The notes under the pieces were generated by a model. It made no database searches. It saw only the letters and a program-made list of their open reading frames with translations, and was not told where the DNA came from. From positions 370,925-434,924 of the forward strand of contig NZ_QGMQ01000002.1 in assembly GCF_003259155.1 (NCBI RefSeq): a DNA stretch of 64,000 nt, given 5' to 3'. Positions 17,808 through 29,389 of this stretch are shown here, in pieces. The position numbers and the translations under genes were made by a program. Source of the DNA: Marinimicrobium alkaliphilum (GTDB lineage: Bacteria > Pseudomonadota > Gammaproteobacteria > Pseudomonadales > Cellvibrionaceae). Numbering within the stretch: position 1 is the stretch's first letter; each line of letters begins with the position of its first letter.

Positions 17808-19676
17808 TCAGGGCGCCGTGCAGTTCAGGCAGCGGGCGTAGGTTGCGCGCGGATCATTGAATTCGCGCAGCATTAACAGCGGCTCGAGGCCGGCGTCCAG
17901 TCCGCTGCGCCACTCCGGTGGCGCCAGGTTCAGGAGCCATCGCTCGGGTAGCAGCGCGCCGACGCTGGAGCCGCTGAGGCGGCTGAGCAGCATTTCGCGC
18001 GCCGACATCGGACGGCTTACCGGCTCAACGCTGTAGTGCTCCAGCCCGGCGTGTTCAGCGGCTGCAGCAATCACCTCGTTGAGGTCACCGAGCCGATCTA
18101 CAAGACCCAGCTCCAGCGCGCTGGCGCCAGTCCACACTTGCCCCTGCGCGACTTCATGGACCGCCTCAGGCGTGGTGCCCCGAGCCTCGGCAACCAGAAC
18201 CAAAAAGCGCTGATAGATATCATCGACGCCGAGCTGAATGATGTCACGCATTTGCGGCGACAGGGGGCGATCCAGACGTGTCGCACCGGCGAGTGCCGTG
18301 CTGCCTACACCGTCGGTGTAGATGCCCAGGTGTTCGAGACTGTCCTCAAAGGTGGGGATGGCACCAAAGACGCCGATGGACCCGGTCAGGGTTGTGGGTG
18401 TGGCCCAGATCTCATCGGCACCGGCGGCAATCCAGTAGCCGCCGGACGCAGCCATACTGCCCATGGAGACCAATACCGGAATGCCGCTGGCGCGTAAAGT
18501 TTCTACCTCTGCCCGGATGACTTCCGAGGCAAAGGCGCTGCCCCCGGGGCTGTCAACGCGGATGACCAGGGCCTTGATGTTCGGATTTTCGGCGACTGAT
18601 CGCAGTTGCTCGGCCATAGTGGCGCTGCCGATCTGGCCGTCGCCCTGGTAACCGTCCATGATCCGGCCCGAGGCCACCAGCACCCCGATCTGATCGCTGT
18701 GGCGTGGGATAAAGGGTTGGATGTCAGCCAGGTAACGGCGGTGATTGATGCCGCGGTAACGATGCGCATCGCCGGACGTGGCGCCAAAGAGCGGAATCAA
18801 CTGGTCGTGGATATCCCGGTGGTCGCTCAGGCCATCCACCAGACCGCTTTCAAGCGCAAGCCGCGCCGAGCTACCACCGCTGGCGCGGAGCTTCTGATCC
18901 AGGTTGTTGATGTAGTCATCGATGGCACCGGTGGGCAGGTTACGAAGGCTTTCAACCCGGGAGGTATAGACGCCCCAGAGCTCGTTCAGCCACTGACTGG
19001 TGTTGGCCCGGGCCTCGTCAGACATGTCGTCGCGACTGAAAGGCTCGATCGCACTCTTATAGGCGCCGGACTGAAAGGTGTGGAAGTTGATGTGCAGCTT
19101 ATCCAGCGCCGACTTGAAGTAGCTGCTGTAGGCCCCGTACCCGGTCAGCAATACCATGCCCATATCGTGCAAGTAAATTTCATCGGCGTAGCTCGCCAGA
19201 TAATACTGTTGTTGCGAGAAGTTGGTGCCCACGGCCACCACCGGCTTGCCCGATTCGCGAAACGCCACCAGAGCCCGGCCGACTTCCTCGAGTTTGCTGA
19301 TGCCGCCGCCCGCGAGGCCGTCCAGTTCCATCACCAGACCCGTGACGCGCTCGTCTTCGGCGGCGTAGTGCAAGGTATCGACCAGGTCGCTGACCTGGGT
19401 TTCCGGCGGTGGACTGCCGTCGTCAAACAGGAGTTCCATCGGGGTTGGCTGGCGCCGCTGGTCTACCAGCATGCCGCTTGGGGCTAGCGTCAGGGCGAAG
19501 CTATCCGGCAGCGGTTCTGGGGCTCGAGGCATAAGCACCAGAACGACAAACAGGATAAGTGCAATAAACAGCAGGTTTGCCAGGGCGATACGGAGCCAGG
19601 TGATGGTCCGTCCAATGGCACCAAATAAACGGCGTATCGGGCCGCGCTGGCGTTGCTTGGGGGTGTGGTCGTACAC
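17808..19676 (-). CDS. sppA: Signal peptide peptidase SppA, 67-kDa type
   Basis: 622 residues, similar to E. coli SppA (618). An N-terminal membrane segment (about 30-50) and two tandem ClpP-like S49 domains are present. The catalytic lysine is expected in SGAYKSAIEPFSRDD of the first domain and the catalytic serine in SMGSMAASGGYWIAAGADEI of the second. It degrades cleaved signal peptides in the inner membrane and faces the periplasm. The C-terminal tail ends with ARCLNCTAP. Both catalytic motifs look intact. Confidence 0.95.
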   Translation of the reverse strand: MYDHTPKQRQRGPIRRLFGAIGRTITWLRIALANLLFIALILFVVLVLMPRAPEPLPDSFALTLAPSGMLVDQRRQPTPMELLFDDGSPPPETQVSDLVDTLHYAAEDERVTGLVMELDGLAGGGISKLEEVGRALVAFRESGKPVVAVGTNFSQQQYYLASYADEIYLHDMGMVLLTGYGAYSSYFKSALDKLHINFHTFQSGAYKSAIEPFSRDDMSDEARANTSQWLNELWGVYTSRVESLRNLPTGAIDDYINNLDQKLRASGGSSARLALESGLVDGLSDHRDIHDQLIPLFGATSGDAHRYRGINHRRYLADIQPFIPRHSDQIGVLVASGRIMDGYQGDGQIGSATMAEQLRSVAENPNIKALVIRVDSPGGSAFASEVIRAEVETLRASGIPVLVSMGSMAASGGYWIAAGADEIWATPTTLTGSIGVFGAIPTFEDSLEHLGIYTDGVGSTALAGATRLDRPLSPQMRDIIQLGVDDIYQRFLVLVAEARGTTPEAVHEVAQGQVWTGASALELGLVDRLGDLNEVIAAAAEHAGLEHYSVEPVSRPMSAREMLLSRLSGSSVGALLPERWLLNLAPPEWRSGLDAGLEPLLMLREFNDPRATYARCLNCTAP

Positions 19677-19692
19677 GGCAGTGTTCCTTCAA

Positions 19693-22069
<2,377 letters not shown>

Positions 22070-22073
<4 letters not shown>

Positions 22074-22414
22074 CGCCAGAACGCCCACCAGGGGCGTTTT
22101 TGCAGATAGTGCGCCAAGTGCGCTTCGCGGTCTTCATTTGAGGTGAAAAACAGGTAGTCCTGCTTGGGTCTTGGGCCCGAGCGTTTGCCTGGGGTGACCG
22201 CCTCGATGCTGAGCTTGGGTAGGCCGAGCTTGCGGTCGGCGTTAAAGCTCTGGTTCCAGTGCATCAGTATGTCGCGCTTGGCGAGGGCCACGGCCATGGC
22301 CTCGTTTTCGGCTTTGATAATACGACAGGCGATAAAGCCGGTCACTGGCTCGGGGCTGCCGTAGTTGTCAAAGAAAAAGCCCTCGCCCGCTATCACGATT
22401 CGGTAGTATGTCAT
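22070..22414 (-). CDS. Uncharacterised small cytoplasmic protein
   Basis: 114 residues, no signal peptide. It begins MTYYRIVIAGEGFFFDNYG, has a central segment FIACRIIKAENEAMAVALAK and ends with the aromatic tail RPWWAFWR. I do not recognise the family. The reading frame is intact, and the coding strand has gammaproteobacterial codon usage like its neighbours. The stop overlaps the yihY stop region by four bases. It is monocistronic by position. Confidence 0.7.
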
Positions 22415-22442
22415 GGGTAAACTGTCAGTCTCTCACCGCTGT

Positions 22443-22471
22443 GCGCCGTCGCCCGGGTTGGGCGGCGGCGC
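22443..22471 (-). terminator. GC-rich hairpin after the DUF1704 gene
   Basis: GCGCCGTCGCCC (22443-22454) pairs with GGGCGGCGGCGC (22460-22471) with one mismatch and a 5-base loop. It lies 8 bases after the DUF1704 stop. No good T-run. Confidence 0.4.
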
Positions 22472-22478
22472 TATTGTA

Positions 22479-23828
22479 TCAGTCTAATTCGGTGTCGGCT
22501 TGCCCTGTATAGAGAGGGTCGGTGTGGGGCAGCTGCTGGAACAGCTTGTTAAAGTGCTGCTGAATGCGTGCCTGGTTCATAAAGCCCATGCCGCTGGAGA
22601 AGCCAAACCAGACGTAGAGGCCGTTCAGGTCCCGGAACATGCTGGGAATATAGCGCGGTGCAGCGATGACGCCCTCCAGGTAGCGCTCGTACAGTACCGG
22701 GAGGTCGTCCAGTGTCACCTTGCCCACAAACAGCATCGGAATAATCTCCGGCACCCCTGATTGGATGGCGCTGCGGATGAAGTTGACGTTCTCCACAAAG
22801 CCTTTGACGTAGGAAATATCCTTGGTGAACACCGATCCGGGGCCTGTCCCATTGGCCAGCATGCCGCCCCGAAAGACCCGCTGCGTGACCCGATAACTGT
22901 CGTGCTCAGTCACACCTTTGTCGAGAAAGTGGCGATAGACCTCGCAAAAATCCGCTCCCTGTTCCGCCAGATCCACCGCAACCACCCGGTCGCTCACGCG
23001 TCGGGCACGCTGGGGGAAACTGCTGAAGGTCAGGGTTTCCATCAGCACCGCCATGCCTTCCTGAATGGCGGTGATGCGCGGCGACCCGACGCTCAGCCAG
23101 GTCGCCCAAGGCTGCTGGCGACCGTTGAGCGTGGTGCCGATATGCACCCAGCCCTCGTGCACTTCCAGCACCTGCAGGTCCAGCTCAGAGAAGTGCGCCC
23201 GTCGGTTGATCTTGAAGCAATCGCCGCCGGCGGCGGCATCGGAGACAATATCGTCGCTGATTTCTACCCGCACTGCGCCCGGGGTGAAGTACTTGTCCAT
23301 GCGTTCGCGCAGGAGTTCTACCGCTCGCGGGGCGTCAATATCGCTGGCGTAGGGCCGGTTCAGATGCTCGACCGCCGGCAGGGAGAAGACGTCGCACAGG
23401 CGCTCACCCAACTGGCGCAGGGTCTTGCGATCGCCGCGAATATGATCGCTGGCAGAGCCGTAGAGCTCACGGCTATAGCGTCCAAATTCGGGACCGCCCC
23501 GGTGCCGCAGCAGCTCGATGACCACCTGGTACTGCTCAGTGGTGGATTGCAGGATACGCCCGAGGGCATCACCCCGGCCCAGTTGCCGGGGAATATCCCG
23601 TTTCAGCTCAGCCAAGTCGCGCGCCAGGGCGTCCGGATCAAACCCCAGCTTCTGTTGCTGATAATAGTCTTTGGGCAGGGCCGGCAGGGCCTTGCCGCCC
23701 TTGGCCCTGAACTCTGATTCCAGCCCCGACGGCCATTTGATGGCATCGAGAATCCGGATCGGTCGTTGCAGGTTCACCAACCGGGAGGAGAGGGTTTTGA
23801 GTGTTTCGAGAGGGTTGGTTGAAGGCAT
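22479..23828 (-). CDS. DUF1704 / QEGLA-motif zinc peptidase-like protein (MATCAP-related)
   Basis: 449 residues. The zincin-like motif HEGWVH (near residue 230), followed by QEGMAVLMETLTF (the QEGLA motif), DFCEVYRHFLDKG and DISYVKGFVENVNFIRSAI, places it in the DUF1704 family. The family is named in bacteria after flavohaemoglobin-expression modulators and is related to the eukaryotic tubulin tyrosine carboxypeptidase MATCAP. It is presumably a cytoplasmic carboxypeptidase; the substrate is unknown. It follows the CDP-alcohol phosphatidyltransferase gene by 13 bases, so the two are probably co-transcribed. Confidence 0.85.
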   Translation of the reverse strand: MPSTNPLETLKTLSSRLVNLQRPIRILDAIKWPSGLESEFRAKGGKALPALPKDYYQQQKLGFDPDALARDLAELKRDIPRQLGRGDALGRILQSTTEQYQVVIELLRHRGGPEFGRYSRELYGSASDHIRGDRKTLRQLGERLCDVFSLPAVEHLNRPYASDIDAPRAVELLRERMDKYFTPGAVRVEISDDIVSDAAAGGDCFKINRRAHFSELDLQVLEVHEGWVHIGTTLNGRQQPWATWLSVGSPRITAIQEGMAVLMETLTFSSFPQRARRVSDRVVAVDLAEQGADFCEVYRHFLDKGVTEHDSYRVTQRVFRGGMLANGTGPGSVFTKDISYVKGFVENVNFIRSAIQSGVPEIIPMLFVGKVTLDDLPVLYERYLEGVIAAPRYIPSMFRDLNGLYVWFGFSSGMGFMNQARIQQHFNKLFQQLPHTDPLYTGQADTELD

Positions 23829-23841
23829 GGGGTCTCCTGAA

Positions 23842-24414
23842 TCAGGGGGACTGGCGGCGCAGCAGCAGGTGCCAGACCGATTTGATATCGGCTCGGCGCT
23901 CGCGCAGGTACAAGGTAATGCAGGATTGCTCCAGGGCCGCCAGGATAATCAGTACACAGGCCAATCGGAAGGGCCAGTGAGGTCCGCCGGAGAACATGAT
24001 TATACACCCCAGCGCCAATGCCACCGCCGCCACCTTGGTCATCCAGGTGTGATAACTGGCCAGCCCTCCAAACTTGAATAACCCCAAAATCATCGCTGCG
24101 CTCATGCTGCCGAAGGCTGTCATTACATAGACGCGTTCCTCGGCCATTTCCCGGGGCCAGAGTAGGTGGGCGGCGATCGCCAGAGCGAGATAAAGTGCGA
24201 TATCGCCCCAGCTGTCCAGCTGCGCGCCGAATTCGCTGCAGACGTTGAAACGGCGCGCCAGCGCGCCGTCGAGCGCATCGGTAATAAAGGCCACGAGCAG
24301 CAGAGACAGGAAAGCGGCCTGCCAGCCGTACCAGGCCAGCCACACTAAAACCGGGGTCATGGCCAGACGCAGCAGACTCAGGGCGTTGGGTAAATAAGAG
24401 GCTATAGGGCTCAT
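23842..24414 (-). CDS. CDP-alcohol phosphatidyltransferase family protein
   Basis: 190 residues with about five or six membrane helices. The catalytic motif DG-x2-AR-x8-G-x3-D-x3-D is complete as DGALARRFNVCSEFGAQLD followed by SWGD. These enzymes exchange CMP from CDP-diacylglycerol, or a related CDP-lipid, for an alcohol acceptor. The acceptor is not predictable here; the sequence is not clearly PgsA or PssA. It sits between a nuclease-fold protein (7 bases) and the DUF1704 peptidase (13 bases) in one minus-strand operon. Confidence 0.87.
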   Translation of the reverse strand: MSPIASYLPNALSLLRLAMTPVLVWLAWYGWQAAFLSLLLVAFITDALDGALARRFNVCSEFGAQLDSWGDIALYLALAIAAHLLWPREMAEERVYVMTAFGSMSAAMILGLFKFGGLASYHTWMTKVAAVALALGCIIMFSGGPHWPFRLACVLIILAALEQSCITLYLRERRADIKSVWHLLLRRQSP

Positions 24415-24421
24415 CGCGGGG

Positions 24422-25174
24422 TCATTTCATCCTGAAAACCGCCAGCAGTGGCGTGTGGTCCGAGAGGTTGCGCCAGGGTTTGTGTGTCAAACACTCGCAC
24501 TCCACTGGCTCCAGACCCCGATAATAGACCCGGTCTACCGGTAACAGCGGGAATAGGGCCGGAAAGGTGCGGGCATAGCGGCCGCAGGTTTCCTGAAAAA
24601 CTTCAGTCAGCTTCAGATCATTGGATAAATGGCGTTCGGCGTCGCCGGTCCAGTCATTAAAGTCCCCGGCCACGATCAAAGGCTCGTCCATGGGCACATG
24701 GTCGGCGATATGGCGGCTGAGAATGCCCATCTGGCGTTGGCGGTGGTGGGTAAAGAGGTCCAGATGGATGCACACCAGATGGAGGCGTTGCCCCTCAATG
24801 GTGACCACACCGTGGAGCAGGCTGCGGCTGGCCTTGCGCATATGAGAGACGTTGATATTGTCCCAACGGGCAAAGGGGTATTTGCTCAGGATGGCGTTGC
24901 CGTGGTGGCCGTGGTCGTAGATGGCGTTCTTGCCATAGGCGTAGTGGGGCCAGAGCTCATCGGCCAGGAACTCGAACTGGCTCTCCAGGGGCCAGCCCTT
25001 GATACGCTGCTCCTTGCGGGTATTCCGTCCCTGGATTTCCTGCAAAAACGCCAAATCCACATTGGCGCCGCGCAGCTGCTCGCGCATCTGGTGCAGCATA
25101 AAGCGCAGATTGCCCGCCGCAAAGCCTTTGTGGATGTTGTAAGTCAGCATTCGTATCAGCATAAGCGGAAACAT
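24422..25174 (-). CDS. Endonuclease/exonuclease/phosphatase (EEP) family protein
   Basis: 250 residues if ATG 25174 is used; ATGs at 25162 and 25150 are alternatives and no strong ribosome site decides. RMLTYNIHKGF at the start (metal-binding Asn), FLQEIQG (Glu), the HGHHGNAILSKYP segment, GDFNDWTG (Asp/Asn) and SDHTPLLAVF (catalytic Asp-His) are the full EEP active site. The family includes DNases, phosphodiesterases and lipid phosphatases. The neighbouring CDP-alcohol phosphatidyltransferase hints at a lipid role, but this is inference. Confidence 0.87.
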   Translation of the reverse strand: MFPLMLIRMLTYNIHKGFAAGNLRFMLHQMREQLRGANVDLAFLQEIQGRNTRKEQRIKGWPLESQFEFLADELWPHYAYGKNAIYDHGHHGNAILSKYPFARWDNINVSHMRKASRSLLHGVVTIEGQRLHLVCIHLDLFTHHRQRQMGILSRHIADHVPMDEPLIVAGDFNDWTGDAERHLSNDLKLTEVFQETCGRYARTFPALFPLLPVDRVYYRGLEPVECECLTHKPWRNLSDHTPLLAVFRMK

Positions 25175-25294
25175 ACACCAGCCATCCGGGAAAATCTCCC
25201 CTTTATTTTCGGGCAAATGACCCTATTTAGTCCGGGATTCCGGGCGCGGGCGCCGCGCCGCAGGTGCGGCTTTCTCGCAACCCCGCTCCTGAGG

Positions 25295-25300
25295 TATAAT
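25295..25300 (+). promoter_or_regulatory. Probable -10 box for the FmdB-aspS unit
   Basis: A perfect TATAAT lies 85 bases before the zinc-ribbon gene. The -35 region has only a weak TTTCTC about 17 bases upstream. Confidence 0.4.
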
Positions 25301-25384
25301 CCCCGCCTTTTGGTTGGAGGGCTAAGGCCCGTCAACCGGGCCCGGGTGTGACCCATTGGCAATCAGTGTTTTGAGGATTCTGTG

Positions 25385-25669
25385 ATGCCCATATATGAAT
25401 ATCAGTGTAGCGCCTGTGGCCACCAGCACGAGGCCCTTCAAAAGTTGAGTGACGAGCCCTTGGTGGACTGCCCCGCGTGCAGTGCGCCAGCGCTCACCAA
25501 ACTGATCTCTGCGGCGGGCTTTCGCCTCAAGGGCGGTGGCTGGTACGAGACCGACTTTAAAGGCGGTGACAAGAAAAAGAACCTGTTTGGCGCTCAGGAG
25601 AAAAAGCCCGAAACCAAGACTGTTGGCGGCCATACCCACAAGGGTGGTGGCAGCTGCTCGGCCTGCTGA
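25385..25669 (+). CDS. FmdB-type zinc-ribbon protein
   Basis: 94 residues from ATG 25385 (GTG at 25382 is also open). MPIYEYQCSACGHQHEALQK with CPACSAPAL gives the CxxC...CxxC zinc ribbon of the FmdB family. The C terminus is Gly/His/Ser-rich and ends GGGSCSAC, as in many members. Function poorly known; the gene is conserved just upstream of aspS in gammaproteobacteria (44 bases here). Confidence 0.9.
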   Translation: MPIYEYQCSACGHQHEALQKLSDEPLVDCPACSAPALTKLISAAGFRLKGGGWYETDFKGGDKKKNLFGAQEKKPETKTVGGHTHKGGGSCSAC

Positions 25670-25713
25670 AGCAGGCCCAACCCTATAGACCGAACGATTG
25701 ACGGGAAAACACT

Positions 25714-27498
25714 ATGCGCAGTGATTACTGCGGCGCCTTGCGCGCCGACCACATCGACCAGGAAGTAACCCTTTGCGGCTGGGTTGACCGCCGCCGGGAT
25801 CATGGCGGGGTGATTTTTATCGACCTGCGTGATCGCGAGGGTATTGTGCAGGTGGTGTTCGATCCGGACGGCAAGGACAACTTTGCCCTGGCCGACAAAG
25901 TGCGGGGCGAATATGTGTTGCAGGTCACCGGTCGGGTGCGCGCCCGGGATGCAGCCACCGTCAATCCCAATATGGCTACCGGCGCGATTGAAGTCTACGG
26001 CACCGGCCTGCAGATTCTGAACGAGGCGGAAACCATCCCCTTTCCCCTGGACGAACACTCCAAAGTGGGCGAGGACGTGCGCCTCAAGTACCGCTATCTG
26101 GACCTGCGCCGCAGCGAGATGCAGCACAACCTGCGGTTCCGCTCCAAGGTGACCAACGCGGTGCGCAACTACCTGGACGATAACGGCTTCCTGGATATCG
26201 AAACCCCGATTCTGACCCGCGCCACGCCCGAGGGCGCGCGCGACTACCTGGTGCCCTCGCGCACACACGATGGCAAGTTCTTTGCGCTGCCGCAGTCGCC
26301 CCAGCTGTTCAAGCAGCTGCTGATGGTGTCCGGTTTTGATCGCTACTACCAGATTGCCAAGTGCTTCCGCGACGAAGACCTGCGCGCTGATCGCCAGCCG
26401 GAATTCACCCAGATCGACATCGAAACCGCCTTTATGGATCAGGACGGCATCATGGCGGTCACCGAAGGCATGGTGCGCTCGGTCTTCAAAAGTGCCATGG
26501 ACGTGGAGTTCGGCGACTTTCCGCGCATGAGTTACGCTGAGGCCATCGCCAAATACGGTTCCGACAAGCCCGATCTGCGCATCCCGCTGGAACTGGTGGA
26601 CGTCAAGGACCTGATGACCGAAGTGGATTTCAAAGTCTTCTCCGGCCCGGCCAAGGATCCCAAAGGCCGCGTGACCGCCCTGAAGGTCCCGGGTGGCAAC
26701 GAGAAACTGACCCGCAAACAGATCGACGACTACACCAAGTTCGTGGGCATCTACGGAGCCAAGGGCCTGGCCTATATCAAGGTCAACGACAAGAGCGATC
26801 TGGAAGAAGGCCTGCAGTCCCCGATTGTGAAATTCCTGCCCACCGAGGTGCGCGCCGCGATCCTCGATCGCCTGGACGCCCAAAACGGCGACCTGATCTT
26901 CTTCGGGGCAGACAAGCACCGGGTCGTCACCGAAGCCTTGGGCGCACTGCGCTGCAAACTGGGGGAAGACCTCGATCTCTACACCGCCGAGTGGGCGCCC
27001 TTGTGGGTGGTGGACTTCCCCATGTTCGAAGATGATGAACAGGGTGGCTGGGCCGCCTTGCACCACCCATTCACCGCGCCCAACTGCTCGCCGGACGCCC
27101 TCGAAGCCAACCCGGGCGAAGCCCTGTCCAAGGCCTACGATATGGTGCTCAACGGCACCGAGCTGGGTGGCGGCTCGATCCGTATCCACAACCAGGCGAT
27201 GCAGCAGGCGGTATTCCGGCTGTTGGGTATCGAGGCCGAGGAGCAACGGGAGAAGTTCGGCTTCCTGCTCGACGCCCTCAAGTACGGCGCACCGCCCCAC
27301 GGTGGTCTGGCCTTCGGCCTGGATCGCTTGATCATGCTGATGACCGGCGCCAGCTCGATCCGCGACGTGATCGCCTTCCCGAAAACCCAGACGGCGGCCT
27401 GTGTCATGACTGATGCACCGGGAGCGGTGGATGAGGTGCAGCTGCGCGACCTCAACATCCGCCTCCGGAAGAAGGAAAAGCCGGCCGCTGCTGAGTAG
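25714..27498 (+). CDS. aspS: Aspartyl-tRNA synthetase
   Basis: 594 residues. An N-terminal OB-fold anticodon-binding domain ([20 protein letters not shown]), class II motif 2 region ([20 protein letters not shown]), the bacterial GAD insertion domain (about 290-420) and class II motif 3 ([14 protein letters not shown]) are all present. It charges tRNA-Asp; whether it also accepts tRNA-Asn depends on asparaginyl enzymes outside the window. It is followed by a 463-base gap holding two palindromic elements and then yebC. Confidence 0.98.
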   Translation: MRSDYCGALRADHIDQEVTLCGWVDRRRDHGGVIFIDLRDREGIVQVVFDPDGKDNFALADKVRGEYVLQVTGRVRARDAATVNPNMATGAIEVYGTGLQILNEAETIPFPLDEHSKVGEDVRLKYRYLDLRRSEMQHNLRFRSKVTNAVRNYLDDNGFLDIETPILTRATPEGARDYLVPSRTHDGKFFALPQSPQLFKQLLMVSGFDRYYQIAKCFRDEDLRADRQPEFTQIDIETAFMDQDGIMAVTEGMVRSVFKSAMDVEFGDFPRMSYAEAIAKYGSDKPDLRIPLELVDVKDLMTEVDFKVFSGPAKDPKGRVTALKVPGGNEKLTRKQIDDYTKFVGIYGAKGLAYIKVNDKSDLEEGLQSPIVKFLPTEVRAAILDRLDAQNGDLIFFGADKHRVVTEALGALRCKLGEDLDLYTAEWAPLWVVDFPMFEDDEQGGWAALHHPFTAPNCSPDALEANPGEALSKAYDMVLNGTELGGGSIRIHNQAMQQAVFRLLGIEAEEQREKFGFLLDALKYGAPPHGGLAFGLDRLIMLMTGASSIRDVIAFPKTQTAACVMTDAPGAVDEVQLRDLNIRLRKKEKPAAAE

Positions 27499-27539
27499 CC
27501 CGATTCGACAGCGGTAAGGCGTGTCGGGAGTGGCCCGCC

Positions 27540-27649
27540 GCGCGGGGCCGGGGTAAACCTTTCGGGACACGCAGCAAGTACATCCTTGTATGCTCGAGAG
27601 CCGCATCCCTGCGGCTCACGGTCCCGAAAGGTTTACCCCGGCTCCGCGC
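27540..27649 (+). repeat. Palindromic core element, copy D (forward)
   Basis: Arms 27540-27568 and 27621-27649 are complementary at 28 of 29 positions. The 52-base core (27569-27620) is ACGCAGCAAGTACATCCTTG then TATGCTCGAG, followed by a perfect inner stem AGCCGCA/TGCGGCT. The inner hairpin half is identical to that of copy E. It lies 41 bases after the aspS stop. Confidence 0.85.
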
Positions 27650-27792
27650 TCACGCCTCCACGTAGTAGAGACTTTGTGAAAGTGGTTACTTGAAAGTGAG
27701 CGGGCCGGCTTAGGGGGGGGGAGGAAAAGGTTGCCCCCCATCACACCACACAACTGCAGACGTTTTGTGGGTTGGTCACGACAACGTGAGGA

Positions 27793-27906
27793 GGCTGGCT
27801 TAGGGGGAGAAGGGTTTCAAGACCGTGAGCCGCAGGGATGCGGCTCTCGAGCGTACAGGGAAGTATTCACAGCGAGTCTTGAAACCCTTCTCCCCCTAAG
27901 TCGGCC
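27793..27906 (-). repeat. Palindromic core element, copy E (reverse)
   Basis: Arms 27793-27823 and 27876-27906 are complementary at 29 of 31 positions. Read on the minus strand, the core (27824-27875) is TCGCTGTGAATACTTCCCTG then TACGCTCGAG, followed by the AGCCGCA/TGCGGCT inner stem. It lies 55 bases before yebC. A related arm-like stretch GGCCGGCTTAGGGGG occurs at 27704-27718, before a 9-G run, in the spacer between D and E. The rest of the 27499-27961 gap shows no gene. Confidence 0.85.
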
Positions 27907-27961
27907 GGACCCCAAAAACACGAGCAAAAATTCAGCAGACCCAACAATACGGAGGCCCGAG

Positions 27962-28708
27962 ATGGCAGGTCATAGTAAATGGGCGAACATCAAACACCGT
28001 AAAGCCGCGCAAGACGCTAAGCGGGGCAAGATCTTCACCAAAATGATTCGCGAACTCACCGTCGCGGCCAAATCCAGCCCCAACCCGGAAGACAACCCGC
28101 GCCTGCGTACCGCCGTCGACAAAGCCCTGGGCGCGAACATGAAACGCGACACCATCGACAAAGCCATCGCCCGCGGCGCGGGCGCCGCCGATGCGGACAA
28201 CTATGAAGAGGTCACCTACGAAGGCTACGGCAATGCCGGCGTTGCCGTCTTGGTCGAATGCATGACCGACAACAAAAACCGCACCGTCTCCGAAGTCCGT
28301 CACGCCTTCAGCAAACGCGGCGGCAACCTGGGCACCGACGGCTCGGTTGCCTACCTGTTCAGCCGTATCGGCCAGATCAGCTACCCGGCGGGCACCGACG
28401 AAAACCGGCTGATGGAGGCGGCCCTGGAAGCGGGCGCCGAAGACGTGGTGACCAACAGCGATGGCAGCTACGACGTTCAGACCGCGTTTGAAGACTACTT
28501 CGTGGTCAAAGATGGGTTGATTGCGGCCGGTTTCGAGCCGGAGAACGCCGAAATCACGATGAAACCCTCGACTCTCATCGAACTCGACAAGGCCGGTGCC
28601 GAAAACCTGCTCGCCCTGGTGGACATGCTCGAAGACCTGGACGACGTCCAGAATGTGTACACCAACGCCGATATTCCCGATGCAGTGATGGAAGAGCTCA
28701 ACAGCTGA
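27962..28708 (+). CDS. yebC: YebC/PmpR family protein
   Basis: 248 residues from ATG 27962, with GGAGG six bases upstream. [40 protein letters not shown] and [20 protein letters not shown] are diagnostic. YebC-family proteins have been described as transcription regulators (PmpR) and, more recently, as translation factors acting at difficult peptide sequences. It heads the yebC-ruvC-ruvA-ruvB string, a usual arrangement. Confidence 0.97.
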   Translation: MAGHSKWANIKHRKAAQDAKRGKIFTKMIRELTVAAKSSPNPEDNPRLRTAVDKALGANMKRDTIDKAIARGAGAADADNYEEVTYEGYGNAGVAVLVECMTDNKNRTVSEVRHAFSKRGGNLGTDGSVAYLFSRIGQISYPAGTDENRLMEAALEAGAEDVVTNSDGSYDVQTAFEDYFVVKDGLIAAGFEPENAEITMKPSTLIELDKAGAENLLALVDMLEDLDDVQNVYTNADIPDAVMEELNS

Positions 28709-28775
28709 TGTCCTCTGCCCCCTGTGCAGCACCGTCAGGCGGCGCTACACTGGCTGCTCATACAGGACATTGACC

Positions 28776-29294
28776 ATGAAGCGAATATTGGGCATCGATC
28801 CGGGCTCACGTAAAACCGGGTTTGGCATCATTGACGTCAGCGGTGCCAGCACCCGCTACGTCACCAGTGGCGTGATCCGGGTGCCCGAGGGCAGTCTACC
28901 GGAGCGGCTCAAAGTGATTTTTGACGCCATTACCCAAATCTGCCTGCAGCACAGCCCTGACCAGGTGGCGGTGGAGCAGGTATTTATGGCCAAAAACGCC
29001 AGCTCGGCCCTCAAGCTGGGTCAGGCCCGGGGGGCGGCCATCACTGCCGCGGTCAATCAGTCCCTGCCAGTGGCCGAGTACGAGGCACGCAAGGTCAAGC
29101 AGTCGGTGGTGGGTACCGGGGCGGCGGACAAGCTCCAGGTGCAGCATATGGTCAAGGTGCTCCTGCGCTTGCCGGCCACGCCCCAGGAGGATGCGGCCGA
29201 CGCCTTGGCGGTGGCTCTTTGCCACGCCAACACTCAGGAGCAACTGATCGGCCTCGCCGGTCGCGGCCAGTTTCGGCGCGGACGCATGGTGTAA
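28776..29294 (+). CDS. ruvC: RuvC Holliday-junction resolvase
   Basis: 172 residues from ATG 28776 (TTG 28770 is two codons upstream). Catalytic acidic residues are visible in [10 protein letters not shown] (Asp), VAVEQVFM (Glu) and [12 protein letters not shown] (two Asp). RuvC cuts Holliday junctions symmetrically in complex with RuvAB. It precedes ruvA by 95 bases. Confidence 0.97.
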   Translation: MKRILGIDPGSRKTGFGIIDVSGASTRYVTSGVIRVPEGSLPERLKVIFDAITQICLQHSPDQVAVEQVFMAKNASSALKLGQARGAAITAAVNQSLPVAEYEARKVKQSVVGTGAADKLQVQHMVKVLLRLPATPQEDAADALAVALCHANTQEQLIGLAGRGQFRRGRMV

Positions 29295-29389
29295 CGCGAC
29301 TGTGCACGCCGTCCGTGCGTCAGCATCGGCAATCCTGTATATTTCGTCACACACCCATAGCCATTCACGACCCGCCAAGACGGACTCCC

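Noticed and set aside
25594-27606. A 670-codon minus-strand frame over aspS
   Set aside because: It is the complement of a fully conserved aspartyl-tRNA synthetase; the composition is that of a mirror frame in GC-rich DNA.
27540-27906. Elements D and E as integron attC sites
   Set aside because: attC sites conserve the outer ends and vary in the middle. Here the middle is conserved and the arms vary, and no integrase or cassette is near.
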